In this document: positions 47,117-58,873 of the stretch, one piece after another
How the letters are laid out: each line of letters begins with the position of its first letter
Position numbering within the stretch: position 1 is the first letter of the stretch
Assembly: GCF_030247195.1 (NCBI RefSeq)
Contig: NC_080671.1
Coordinates: 185,917,725 to 185,981,724, forward strand
Origin: Topomyia yanbarensis
Taxonomy: Eukaryota; Arthropoda; Insecta; Diptera; Culicidae
DNA length: 64,000 nucleotides
Reading direction: 5' to 3'
The notes under the pieces: generated by a model
What the model saw: the letters and a program-made list of their open reading frames with translations, nothing else
What the model was told of the DNA's origin: nothing
Database searches by the model: none
Program-made: the position numbers and the translations under genes

Positions 47117-48847
47117 TCTTTGCAAAACCACGCACACTAGGCTAAGCTGCTTCTTGATTACGAACTTGTTTAAGGATCTCTTGTGAGGCCTCATGATTAT
47201 TTGCTGCCATTAAGGCATTAAGTTTATCAGAAAATTCTTTCACATTCTAAAGTACCTTCATGAAATTTACTAAATCTCCAATCTAGATGTTTTTCGATAA
47301 GGGACAATTTTCGCTGTTTTTGGTTATCTATGATACTGGAATACCAGTATTAAGAAGGCAACCATTCAAAAGATTCATGCTGAGTACAGTAACAGACAAG
47401 CGAATAAAACGTATTCCTTAAAATTTATACTTAGCTATACTGCCCATGATCGCAGATTTGTCCCGTTTTCTATGGGCTTTCGTACCTTAATGGGACTGAT
47501 TTGCGATCATAGACAGTTAATGCGCCGAGCACTACAAGGTAGTCACTTCCAACATTCAGTAGACTAGTCGTTGGTCTCAATAGCTTTCACCCACAATTGA
47601 TTAGTCGACTTTTCATCGGAAATCAAATTGATTTGATTAGCACTTTGTTATATCTCCCTTCCGTTAGATAACTTCAAATGTGACGGTCTACTTTTTGATA
47701 GCGACTTATAACAACTTATCAATTAGCAAAGAACTACATATTACAGCCATCTGTAGAAAATATGCATTTTACAATTCATTTGTCCAAAATTTGGTTTCAC
47801 CACACTTCAAATTAAATATAAATACATCAACCGCATTGCGCTTTCACTCTTATATCTATGCTTTATTTCCCATTCCCATTCTTTACTCCTAGAAAAAAAT
47901 GATGTTTCGATAGGATAGCGATCACGCAATTAAATTAGCACTGCAGTTAGAACTGCTAAAGGATCATATGTGCTCACATTCTCTGGTTTCATCATAAATC
48001 ATGTATAACAGTCTGCACTTCAAAGTAATCTAAAAAAACGAGCTATAAACTTGTATTATTAAATTTTATCAAACTAATGATTAACAGTTTCCTCAAAATT
48101 TATTTCTTCTATCAAATATTTTTCATTCTAAGCAGTGATCGCATTTCAATTGATATATTAAGCTTGTAAAATTTAATGTTTTCCTGAGTTTTGACAGATG
48201 AAATTCAAACATCATCCTGTGCAAGCTATCAATATACCCTGCGTACTCTGCCTTTCCAAGGAAGCTATCGAAAAAAATCTTTCCCGTCGGCACTTTTTTT
48301 ACTTTCATCTTTTGGCCAATTCAACTATCCAAATTAAATAACCATATATTCATCGAAACTCAAAATTATTTTATGTAAACGCCTATTTGCAAGGAAACTT
48401 TGTATTCGAAAATTTACTTTCTAGTTTTCAACTGGCAAATAAGTCTCGTCCGCCTTTCGGTTGTAATCCTAGTGAATACTAGTCACACAATGCTAATTCC
48501 AGTCATTTGCAAGTTTTTCCATTTAACACTCATATATCTAAACGACATAACCCCCAGTTTTCGTTTTAGATTTTGAGAGAATCTTGGCCTATCTCTTGAA
48601 ACTCTTGAACTCTTTTAATTCAGAAGCAAACCAGAATACTCTTTTGTTCCCAAGAAATAAATATTCTTTGAAATTTTCTCCGCCCCTGCTGCGAAAGATT
48701 CAAACAAAACTAAACCTTCATTTCGCTGAGAAAAAAATGCTTTCTACTTCTTTAGCTATATTTTTATTTGGTCCTCCGTACAGAAATTCCCCTTCATTCT
48801 TCCGTCTGTAAATATATTGTTTCGTCTTAATTCTCTTTTTTTTAACT

Positions 48848-49520
48848 TAGCTCTTGCTCTTCCGTCCAGAAGCTTTCATACAACGCTGTGCTGCCCTTCC
48901 GTCAGCAAGCATTTTCATTTTTTATAGCTTATCTCTCGCCCTTCCGTCGAGGAGTTTTCATATAGAGCTATGCTGCCCTTCCGTCAGCAAGCATTTCTTT
49001 TTTTTTTCAACTCAGCTCTCGCCCTTCCGTCGAGCAGCTTTCATACAACGCTGTGCTGCCCTTCCGTCAGCAAGCATTTTCATTTTTTATAGCTTATCTC
49101 TCGCCCTTCCGTCGAGGAGCTTTCATATAGTCCTATGCTGCCCTTCCGTCAGCAAGCATTTCTTTTTTTTTCAACTCAGCTCTCGCCCTTCCGTCGAGCA
49201 GCTTTCATACAACGCTGTGCTGCCCTTCCGTCAGCAAGCATTTCTTTTTTTTAACTCAGCTCTCGCCCTTCCGTCGAGGAGCTTTCATATAGTGCTATGC
49301 TGCCCTTCCGTCAGCAAGCATTTCTTTTTTTTAACTCAGCTCTCGCCCTTCCGTCGAGCAGCTTTCATACAACGCTATGCTGCCCTTCCGTCAGCAAGCG
49401 TTCATTTTTTTTTTGCAACCTACCTCTCGCCCTTCTGTCGAGAAGCTTTCATGCAACGCAATACTGTCCTTCCGTCAGCAAGCGTTTTTATTCGACTTCT
49501 ACCTTCCGTAGAGGAGAAGT
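48848..49520 (-). repeat. Eight-unit ~82-bp tandem array inside LARD
   Basis: CTTCCGTCAGCAAGC recurs at 48896, 48978, 49061, 49143, 49225, 49305, 49385 and 49469, giving a period of 80-84 bp. Each unit holds a second CCTTCCGTC site. The 224-codon plus-strand frame across it (48854-49528) is repetitive low-complexity sequence on the antisense of the element, so it is not a gene. The second internal region repeats the array at 51927-52599. Confidence 0.8.
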
Positions 49521-49609
49521 TATTGTGATATAATTTCACTCATACCCGAAACACGGCACTTATTTTTCGGAAATTTTTTCTTACCTAATGGGAGTGTTGA
49601 CTACGCCAT

Positions 49610-50178
49610 TGTCGTGAATTTTGCCAGGCTAATGAGCGCTCTCCATTGAGCCGTCCATACGCGGTAAACTTGATCGGGTGAATGAAGAACGACGCTGAAA
49701 TTCTTTCGCTAATCCACACACATCGGACAGTCTCACACGCATACATGGGTAAGCTATTATCCCGATGCTAGTTTCGGATTCTTGCACTCACAGAATATTG
49801 CTCTCGCTCAATCTACCGCGATTATTATACGCATACATGCACTCACAGGTAGGAAGGTGAGCGAAAGGTAGATTGTGAACTCGGATGTTACTTTCTCGAA
49901 GCACGCTGTGGACCTTTTCGTACCCGTTCGCTTGATGTGATTTTTTAACGCATACATACACTCGTAGGTATAAAGCAAGCGGCGATACATTTGGCGGTAT
50001 TAGTGCTCGTATTAGTTTTTGCTCGTTTCAAAGTCGTATAGAATATGCAATACGAGGGCAAATGCACATACAGAAGGGAAATGAAATGCCCATATTCACC
50101 AAACTTCTTATTAAATATAAAACTACGCCAACACGTAATGCGTTTTGCTTTATGTACATCCAGGCTTTATTCCCCACA
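49610..50178 (-). repeat. Middle LTR of tandem LARD-like element
   Basis: It matches the outer LTRs over 569 bp. It is shared between two internal regions (47100-49609 and 50179-52688), the usual product of LTR-LTR recombination or of an assembly duplication. Confidence 0.85.
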
Positions 50179-51926
50179 TTCTTCCTCTTCTCTACTCTTT
50201 GCAAAACCACGCACACTAGGCTAAGCTGCTTCTTGATTACGAACTTGTTTAAGGATCTCTTGTGAGGCCTCATGATTATTTGCTGCCATTAAGGCATTAA
50301 GTTTATCAGAAAATTCTTTCACATTCTAAAGTACCTTCATGAAATTTACTAAATCTCCAATCTAGATGTTTTTCGATAAGGGACAATTTTCGCTGTTTTT
50401 GGTTATCTATGATACTGGAATACCAGTATTAAGAAGGCAACCATTCAAAAGATTCATGCTGAGTACAGTAACAGACAAGCGAATAAAACGTATTCCTTAA
50501 AATTTATACTTAGCTATACTGCCCATGATCGCAGATTTGTCCCGTTTTCTATGGGCTTTCGTACCTTAATGGGACTGATTTGCGATCATAGACAGTTAAT
50601 GCGCCGAGCACTACAAGGTAGTCACTTCCAACATTCAGTAGACTAGTCGTTGGTCTCAATAGCTTTCACCCACAATTGATTAGTCGACTTTTCATCGGAA
50701 ATCAAATTGATTTGATTAGCACTTTGTTATATCTCCCTTCCGTTAGATAACTTCAAATGTGACGGTCTACTTTTTGATAGCGACTTATAACAACTTATCA
50801 ATTAGCAAAGAACTACATATTACAGCCATCTGTAGAAAATATGCATTTTACAATTCATTTGTCCAAAATTTGGTTTCACCACACTTCAAATTAAATATAA
50901 ATACATCAACCGCATTGCGCTTTCACTCTTATATCTATGCTTTATTTCCCATTCCCATTCTTTACTCCTAGAAAAAAATGATGTTTCGATAGGATAGCGA
51001 TCACGCAATTAAATTAGCACTGCAGTTAGAACTGCTAAAGGATCATATGTGCTCACATTCTCTGGTTTCATCATAAATCATGTATAACAGTCTGCACTTC
51101 AAAGTAATCTAAAAAAACGAGCTATAAACTTGTATTATTAAATTTTATCAAACTAATGATTAACAGTTTCCTCAAAATTTATTTCTTCTATCAAATATTT
51201 TTCATTCTAAGCAGTGATCGCATTTCAATTGATATATTAAGCTTGTAAAATTTAATGTTTTCCTGAGTTTTGACAGATGAAATTCAAACATCATCCTGTG
51301 CAAGCTATCAATATACCCTGCGTACTCTGCCTTTCCAAGGAAGCTATCGAAAAAAATCTTTCCCGTCGGCACTTTTTTTACTTTCATCTTTTGGCCAATT
51401 CAACTATCCAAATTAAATAACCATATATTCATCGAAACTCAAAATTATTTTATGTAAACGCCTATTTGCAAGGAAACTTTGTATTCGAAAATTTACTTTC
51501 TAGTTTTCAACTGGCAAATAAGTCTCGTCCGCCTTTCGGTTGTAATCCTAGTGAATACTAGTCACACAATGCTAATTCCAGTCATTTGCAAGTTTTTCCA
51601 TTTAACACTCATATATCTAAACGACATAACCCCCAGTTTTCGTTTTAGATTTTGAGAGAATCTTGGCCTATCTCTTGAAACTCTTGAACTCTTTTAATTC
51701 AGAAGCAAACCAGAATACTCTTTTGTTCCCAAGAAATAAATATTCTTTGAAATTTTCTCCGCCCCTGCTGCGAAAGATTCAAACAAAACTAAACCTTCAT
51801 TTCGCTGAGAAAAAAATGCTTTCTACTTCTTTAGCTATATTTTTATTTGGTCCTCCGTACAGAAATTCCCCTTCATTCTTCCGTCTGTAAATATATTGTT
51901 TCGTCTTAATTCTCTTTTTTTTAACT

Positions 51927-52599
51927 TAGCTCTTGCTCTTCCGTCCAGAAGCTTTCATACAACGCTGTGCTGCCCTTCCGTCAGCAAGCATTTTCATTTT
52001 TTATAGCTTATCTCTCGCCCTTCCGTCGAGGAGTTTTCATATAGAGCTATGCTGCCCTTCCGTCAGCAAGCATTTCTTTTTTTTTTCAACTCAGCTCTCG
52101 CCCTTCCGTCGAGCAGCTTTCATACAACGCTGTGCTGCCCTTCCGTCAGCAAGCATTTTCATTTTTTATAGCTTATCTCTCGCCCTTCCGTCGAGGAGCT
52201 TTCATATAGTCCTATGCTGCCCTTCCGTCAGCAAGCATTTCTTTTTTTTTCAACTCAGCTCTCGCCCTTCCGTCGAGCAGCTTTCATACAACGCTGTGCT
52301 GCCCTTCCGTCAGCAAGCATTTCTTTTTTTTAACTCAGCTCTCGCCCTTCCGTCGAGGAGCTTTCATATAGTGCTATGCTGCCCTTCCGTCAGCAAGCAT
52401 TTCTTTTTTTTAACTCAGCTCTCGCCCTTCCGTCGAGCAGCTTTCATACAACGCTATGCTGCCCTTCCGTCAGCAAGCGTTCATTTTTTTTTTGCAACCT
52501 ACCTCTCGCCCTTCTGTCGAGAAGCTTTCATGCAACGCAATACTGTCCTTCCGTCAGCAAGCGTTTTTATTCGACTTCTACCTTCCGTAGAGGAGAAGT
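51927..52599 (-). repeat. Second copy of ~82-bp tandem array
   Basis: This lies exactly 3079 bp from the first array, and the predicted translation of the array frame is identical. No differences are visible between the two internal copies. Confidence 0.8.
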
Positions 52600-52668
52600 T
52601 ATTGTGATATAATTTCACTCATACCCGAAACACGGCACTTATTTTTCGGAAATTTTTTCTTACCTAAT

Positions 52669-52687
52669 GGGAGTGTTGACTACGCCA
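52669..52687 (-). promoter_or_regulatory. Putative primer-binding site
   Basis: The minus strand reads TGGCGTAGTCAACACTCC one base after the 5' LTR. TGG begins a match to a tRNA 3' CCA end. TGGCGcAGTC is the start of the tRNA-Ser primer site known from Drosophila 17.6/297-type elements, so a serine tRNA primer is plausible. The same site recurs at 49590-49608. Confidence 0.6.
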
Positions 52688-52688
52688 T

Positions 52689-53257
52689 TGTCGTGAATTT
52701 TGCCAGGCTAATGAGCGCTCTCCATTGAGCCGTCCATACGCGGTAAACTTGATCGGGTGAATGAAGAACGACGCTGAAATTCTTTCGCTAATCCACACAC
52801 ATCGGACAGTCTCACACGCATACATGGGTAAGCTATTATCCCGATGCTAGTTTCGGATTCTTGCACTCACAGAATATTGCTCTCGCTCAATCTACCGCGA
52901 TTATTATACGCATACATGCACTCACAGGTAGGAAGGTGAGCGAAAGGTAGATTGTGAACTCGGATGTTACTTTCTCGAAGCACGCTGTGGACCTTTTCGT
53001 ACCCGTTCGCTTGATGTGATTTTTTAACGCATACATACACTCGTAGGTATAAAGCAAGCGGCGATACATTTGGCGGTATTAGTGCTCGTATTAGTTTTTG
53101 CTCGTTTCAAAGTCGTATAGAATATGCAATACGAGGGCAAATGCACATACAGAAGGGAAATGAAATGCCCATATTCACCAAACTTCTTATTAAATATAAA
53201 ACTACGCCAACACGTAATGCGTTTTGCTTTATGTACATCCAGGCTTTATTCCCCACA
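52689..53257 (-). repeat. 5' LTR of LARD-like element
   Basis: 569 bp, with TG at 53257 (minus) and CA at 52689. It is followed outside by the CCCAG duplication at 53258-53262 and then BEL sequence. Confidence 0.85.
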
Positions 53258-53859
53258 CCCAGCACTAGCGACTGTCCGGCGATACATTGGGAACACGTGT
53301 CCACTGCGTCCATTCATCGACAATGTTCTGCTTCGTCGGAGTTCAATGCCACTCGCCAGCTTCCGTTGACTCTAAAATTTCACTGACGAGAAACGCAACA
53401 AATGGGCTATATCGCCGGTGGTCGGATTTCAGCCAGCATAACACGTCCTTTGAATCTGTCCAGAAGAACCGCTTGCTAACCGTGATGGACAGTGATGCCA
53501 TTATCCTATTCGCCAATCGGACACCGAGTAAGGCCGCTTGCAGCCCGGGCATCGGGATGGACAGGAATTTCAATGGCGCTACTCTCGTTTTCGCTCCTAC
53601 CAACAAGTTCTCAAACGTGAGCCCCTCGCGTAATCGAAGATAGACGACCGCCGCGAAACCGTTTTCACTCGCTTCCACAAATGTGTGCATTTCCACTTCA
53701 GCCCTAGCGGTCGTTGACGTTCGGACATCACGTTACACAGATTGTATCTTCCGAAAAACGGTCAGCCACGTCAGCCATTTCTCGAACTGTGTGTCTTCTA
53801 TAAGAGCATTTCAGCCCACTGATGTTCTTCATATTTCTTGTAGGATTACCTTAAAAAAC
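53258..53859 (-). pseudogene. BEL/Pao pol, RNase H region (source arm part 2)
   Basis: On the minus strand, 53696-53343 reads HTFVEASENGFAAVVYLRL, APLKFLSIPMPGLQAALL and RFFWTDSKDVLCWLKSDHRR and ends EAGEWHW*. This is the RNase H-like domain with the conserved WTDS. Upstream (53700-53850), weaker homology in shifted frames joins RT to RNase H. One residue differs from the daughter arm (MASLSITV against MESLSITV). Both sides are cut by later insertions. Confidence 0.75.
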
Positions 53860-54290
53860 CTATTTAATCCACCTAGCAGTGAGATGAGACATTTCTTACA
53901 CATTTCACCATTGGATTAGTTTGCAGAGCTCACGAAAAGTAGGCACCCAATTAGAGGTGGGATGAAAACAGTTTCTAGTCTTGCACGAATAAAATCTCGA
54001 ATAAACTAAATAAATTATAGAAATCAACAAAACGACCGAAATAAAAAAGTAAAGCAAAAAATGAAACAATAGGTTTTTAAATTTATAAAATGAGTAGAAA
54101 AATTAAGGGAAATCATTACAATTTTGATCCAAATACACGAATCAATTTAGATTAGGTTATTACATAAAAATTAAGATTATATTTAGAAATAGTTATAAGA
54201 TTAATAGAATAAATTGACTCATACTAACAAATTGAATGAAATAAAACGAATGACTGAACATGAAATGCATAAAATTAAAGATACGAATAA
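53860..54290. other. Left flank of composite insertion, non-coding
   Basis: The TTTAATCCACCTAGCAGTGA motif near the edge resembles AATCCACCTAAAAGTGAGAT at 12230 and AATCCCCCTAATAGTGAGTT at 4734, hinting at a common ancestral terminus. No ORF is present. Confidence 0.4.
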
Positions 54291-55735
54291 AATGAATCAG
54301 ATAAATCAAATGAATCAAATGAATTAAATGAATCAAATGAATCAAATGAATCAAATGAATTAAATCAATCAAATAAATCAAATGAAGCAAATGAATCAAA
54401 TGATTCAAATGAATCAAATAAATCAAATGAATCAAATGAATCAAATGAATCAAATGAATCAAATGAATCAAATGAATCAAATGAATCAAATGAATCAAAT
54501 GAATCAAATGAATCAAATGAATCAAATGAATCAAATGAATCAAATGAATCAAATGAATCAAATGAATCAAATGAATCAAATGAATCAAATGAATCAAATG
54601 AATCAAATTAATCAAATGAATCAAATGAATCAAATGAATCAAATGAATCAAATGAATCAAATGAATCAAATGAATCAAATGAATCAAATGAATCAAATGA
54701 ATCAAATGAATCAAATGAATCAAATGAATCATATGAATCATATGAATCAAATGAATCAAATGAATCAAATGAATCAAATGAATCAAATGAATCAAATGAA
54801 TCAAATGAATCAAATGAATCAAATGAATCAAATGATTCAAATGATTCAAATGAATCAAATGAATCAAATGAGTCATATGAATCAAATGAATCAAATGAAT
54901 CAAATGAATCAAATGAATCAAATGAATCAAATGATTCAAATGATTCAAATGATTCAAATGATTCAAATGAATCAAATGAATCAAATGAATCAAATGAATC
55001 AAATGAAGTAAATGAATCAAATGAATCAAATGAATCAAATGAATCAAATGAATCAAATGAATCAAATGAATCAAATGAATCAAATGAATCAAATGAATCA
55101 AATGAATCAAATGAATCAAATGAATCAAATGAATCAAATGAATCAAATGAATCAAATGAATCAAATGAATCAAATGAATCAAATGAATCAAATGAATCAA
55201 ATGAATCAAATGAATCAAATGAATCAAATGAATCAAATAAATCAAATGAATCAAATGAATCAAATGAATCAAATGAATCAAATGAATCAAATGAATCAAA
55301 TGAATCAAATGAATCAAATGATTCAAATGATTCAAATGAATCAAATGAATCAAATGAATCAAATGAATCAAATGAATCAAATGAATCAAATGAATCAAAT
55401 GAATCAAATGAATCAAATGAATCAAATGAATCAAATGAATCAAATGAATCAAATGAATCAAATGAATCAAATGAATCAAATGAATCAAATGAATCAAATG
55501 AATCAAATGAATCAAATGAATCAAATAAATCAAATGAATCAAATGAATCAAATGAATCAAATGAATCAAATGAATCAAATGAATCAAATGAATCAAATGA
55601 ATCAAATGAATCAAATGAATCAAATGAATCAAATGAATCAAATGAATCAAATGAATCAAATAAATCAAATGAATCATATGAATCAAATGAATCACATGAA
55701 TGAAATGAATTAAATGAATCAAATTGATTTAATTC
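54291..55735. repeat. AATCAAATG 9-bp minisatellite, ~1.44 kb
   Basis: The unit AATCAAATG is repeated roughly 155-160 times with scattered variants (ATTCAAATG, AATCATATG, AATAAATCA). Because 9 is a multiple of 3, long repetitive frames (MNQ on the plus strand, HLI and FDS on the minus) are open on both strands. They are by-products, not genes. Confidence 0.95.
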
Positions 55736-56230
55736 ATCCAGTGAATACAATGAATCAAATTAATGAAATGGATCAAATGAATAAAAAGAATTGATGAACA
55801 AAATGAATAAAGTAAAAAATAAATGAAATGCATAAATAAAACAAACGAATCAAATAAACAAAATGAGCTGAAGTGATAAAATGAATAAATAGATGAAAAT
55901 GAGCAGAATTAAATGCATTGATTAAAATGAAAAATTGAACAACAGTAAAAGGTTATATAATAATATAAAGAAATAAATTGAATCAAATAAATTATTTGGA
56001 TGAAATCATTAAAACTGAAAAAGTAGTCAGATTATTAAAATGAAGAAACTGAACAAAATGAATAAACTGGAAAAAATTAATAAAATGCATACAATGAAAA
56101 CAATGAATGATATGAGTAAAATGCACAAAAAGAATAAACTGATCAGAGTGAATCCAAAGAATGAAACGAATAAAATAAGTAAAATGAACGCAGATGAACA
56201 AAACGAATAAAAAGATGCGGAATGAAATAA
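55736..56230. repeat. Decayed minisatellite flank
   Basis: AT-rich text full of AAAATGAATAAA-like steps continues the composition of the array but without strict period, consistent with an old diverged edge. Confidence 0.5.
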
Positions 56231-56954
56231 TTAATTAAAATGAAATGGTCATATATTTGAAGCCAAACATATTTTTGAATAAAGAAAATGAATAAACCGG
56301 ATTGTACGAATTTGAAAACCATTGCATCAGAAAGTTTTGAAATGTTTTTGAAAATCCCATCTTCTGAGAAAAGGCTAATAAATATGCAATGGACTTTCTA
56401 GGGCTTCCATCTTTTCTTGGTTTTATTCTTTTTGTTTTCATGCTTCTTTACTTGACGAATTCAAAGTTTACTTTTTGGTCACATATTCCCGAAAAAAGAT
56501 TTATGTGCAGAACAGAATTTACTGGTCCAGTATTTTAACGCGCAATTGAATATAGTAAAGTGAGACAAGGTCACATGTGCTTTCAAGCCCCTTGAACAGA
56601 GAACGACAGAGGGATTCGTGAATGAGACAGGTAGATATTTCAAAGTTTTTATTTGCATTGAAGTAAATAGTGTGAAATGTCTAGGCTATGTCGATTGCAT
56701 AAAAGCCGCGTTTGTATTGTTTCGTTCGGAATTCTCGTGCAGGAAATATGGATAAATAAGTCCTATACAGACCAATATTGTGAAAAAGAAATGGTTCAAA
56801 CTACTCAGTATATCCAGATATGGACGACGATAAGTTAGAAGACACATTGTAGTTGCATCCCCCATCGAGAGTGGGTACTTTGGGGACTTCTTTTCCTGGA
56901 TCTAATTTGTGGATATTTTTGGTCTTTGATCCGTTATTTTTCATGAAAGTTCGT
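56231..56954. other. No gene seen
   Basis: AT-rich sequence without a recognisable ORF or repeat. Confidence 0.35.
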
Positions 56955-57420
56955 ACCAATTCAACGAATGTGCAGCTGATACAACTCATGGTTCATTCGC
57001 CTGCGCAACGTTCCATCTTCCATCTGCACGCCACCATAGATGGTACGCAACACTTTTCGTTCGAAAACTCCAAGGGCGCGTAGGTCCTCCACGAGCATAG
57101 TCCAGGTCTCGTGGCCGTAGAAGACCACCGATCTAATCAGCGTCTTGAAGATAATCAACTTCGTGCGGCGGCGAATTTTTTTCGACCGAAGCGTCCTCTG
57201 GAGTCCAAAGTAGGTACGATTTCCCGCTATGATCCGTCTCTGAATTTCTCTGCTGTTATTGTCGTCGGTTACCAGTGAGCCCAAATACATGAATTCGTCG
57301 ACCATCTCGATTTCGTCACCGTCAATCCGAACTCGGGTGGGAGGTTCACATTGTCGTCTCTAGAACCTCTTCCTCTCATGTATTTTGTCTTCAAAATCCT
57401 GGCTTCAGCTTTCAGTCTTT
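56955..57420 (-). pseudogene. Non-LTR reverse transcriptase C-terminal fragment
   Basis: On the minus strand, AEARILKTKYM (about 57415) is followed after a shift by VRIDGDEIEMVDEFMYLGSL, EIQRRIIAGNRTYFGLQ, KLIIFKTLIRSVVFYGHETW and RALGVFERKVLRTIYGGVQM, RRRMNHELYQL to 56961. YLGS, the TLIRxVVxYGxETW block and the VFERKVLRxIYG block are the RT thumb and C-terminal region common in a non-LTR group abundant in insects (RTE- or CR1-like; clade not certain). The palm catalytic motif lies upstream and is absent. It is a 5'- and 3'-truncated relic within the composite insertion. Confidence 0.75.
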
Positions 57421-57756
57421 GAGCATATATTTAATTCAAAATTCAATAGAGATACGAATAGTTTAAATATCGCACGTGGAATGTCTCTTTTGAAAATTTC
57501 CATCGTCAAACTTTCATATTACCCAGTTATGCCAAATATTTTTTTGATATAGCCATGAATTTCCTTAATTATTGTGTAGATACAGGCTTTGAATACAATT
57601 GAATTAAAGTTGAGTTGATGTAGCAGCAGACAAAAATAGTTTTGTTTTCTCAAACCTTCGCAATTACAATTAATAAATATTTCAGATTGGCAGAAGATCT
57701 TATCACACAACTTAGAAATGCATACAGAAATAGCTAGATAGATGCGATAGAAGAGA

Positions 57757-57767
57757 GACAGAGAGAA

Positions 57768-57802
<35 letters not shown>

Positions 57803-57820
57803 GAGAGATGGGGGGGGGGG
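57757..57820. repeat. (GA)n run and poly-G
   Basis: A GAGAGA microsatellite of about 40 bp is followed by a run of about 10 G. It is a simple repeat. Confidence 0.9.
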
Positions 57821-58699
57821 CGTGTGAGGAATGGCAAATGATGGTTAATGCAGTGACATTATTTTTATAGGTATATTATTATGATATATTGATTATTACA
57901 TTCTTATCATAAATAATGTAAGTAGTAATTTTTGCTCCATAACCAGTATAATCTAAATCTTGCAAAAGAGCTAAATTTTCGCTAGATTTTTGGGCTTCAA
58001 ACATACAGTTGCTTTCGGTGACGCCACAAGTATAATTATATTAGAAATCTTTTATTTCACTACTAGGTGAATTACTTGTTGATCTGTGTATTGATATACC
58101 ATCCAACATTTACCTCATGATTGAACGCAATGCCTAATCCAAGGAATAAATACTGGAACTCACTGTTTCTTTATTACGCATTATTTTGTCTTTGAAGTGA
58201 ACTTATATATTAATTTTTGAGAAATAGTTCATTTATTATAAAGGTAATTAACAAAATGTTCTCAACATCGAATTCCTTGAATCACGTAGATGTGTTTTCA
58301 TACCCCGATATTCAAAATCGGTTTAGTTTTGCCCCTAAAACACCAGTAAAGCAATACTCTGTATGAAACAATCTCGTTTTTAGTTAGTGGAAATTGGTAA
58401 GCGAGGACTAAAAATACAAAATGTCTAATATCTCCGCCGCTCGTGCACGGATTTAGACAATCTATAGCTTGTTAGAAAGGTATTTTTACAAGCTTTCTAT
58501 TTGTGTGCAGTTTGTTGGACAATATTGTATTGTTCGAAAGTTATTTGCAAAAAACCTACTGTGTTTTGACAAAATCGCCCATATCTCAGAAAGTAAACAA
58601 CATATCGAAAATCAAAAATAATAGTGTCAAATGACAACGTTAGGCCTTTCATTTGAAACTATTTTCATTAAGATCGGTTCAGCCATTGCTGAGATAATT
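57821..58699. other. No gene seen
   Basis: AT-rich. The stretch at 58420-58690 (TAATATCTCCGCCGCTCGTG onward, AGAAAGGTATTTTTACAAGC) reads like the body of repeat B leading into its CA run. Confidence 0.4.
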
Positions 58700-58873
58700 A
58701 CATGACATTTTGTCCATACATACATACACACATACACACACACACACACACATACAGACATTGTCTCAATTTGTCGAGCTGAGTCGATTGGTATATGAGA
58801 CTCGGCCCTCCGGGCCTCGGAAAAAGTTTTCAAAGTTTGAGCGAATCCTATACATTTCTTTTGTAAGAAATGT
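58700..58873 (+). repeat. 3' end of hairpin-terminated repeat B
   Basis: CATACATACATACACACA is followed by a CA run, then CGAGCTGAGTCGATTGG, GACTCGGCCCTCCGGGCC and a terminal hairpin at about 58852-58873. It ends exactly at the AAAAC target duplication, so this terminus is a true element end. Related to 22075-22197. Confidence 0.6.

Larger units (their letters stand above)
46531..53257 (-). mobile_element. Non-coding LTR retrotransposon, tandem (LARD-like)
   Basis: Three 569-bp LTRs alternate with two 2510-bp internal regions at an exact 3079-bp period. CCCAG flanks the whole at 46526-46530 and 53258-53262, and the uninterrupted daughter arm has a single CCCAG at that site, proving insertion with a 5-bp target duplication. 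The LTRs end TG...CA. On the minus strand a primer-binding-like site follows the 5' LTR and a purine tract precedes the 3' LTR. There is no gag or pol, so replication would need proteins from a partner element (Gypsy-type judged by the 5-bp duplication and the possible tRNA-Ser primer). Confidence 0.85.
53860..58873. mobile_element. 5-kb composite insertion with 5-bp TSD
   Basis: AAAAC occurs at 53855-53859 and 58874-58878, and once only at the equivalent point of the daughter arm (39512-39519 region), so 5014 bp were inserted into BEL. The block begins CTATTTAATCCACCTAGCAG and ends in a hairpin ACATTTCTT-TTGT-AAGAAATGT. It contains a 9-bp minisatellite, a non-LTR pol fragment, a GA run and repeat B. 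No single transposon explains all of it. The superfamily is unassigned. Confidence 0.6.

Noticed and set aside
48854..49528. 224-codon plus-strand frame and its twin at 51933-52607
   Set aside because: It lies antisense to the LTR element and is generated by the ~82-bp tandem array; low complexity, no domain.
54193..55750. Long minus-strand frames of 509 and 380 codons (HLI and FDS repeats)
   Set aside because: They are translations of a 9-bp minisatellite in different frames; no signal, domain or non-repeat core.
58700..58873. Helitron 3' end, suggested by the terminal hairpin
   Set aside because: A 5-bp AAAAC target duplication flanks the insertion and no CTRR terminus or A/T insertion point is seen.
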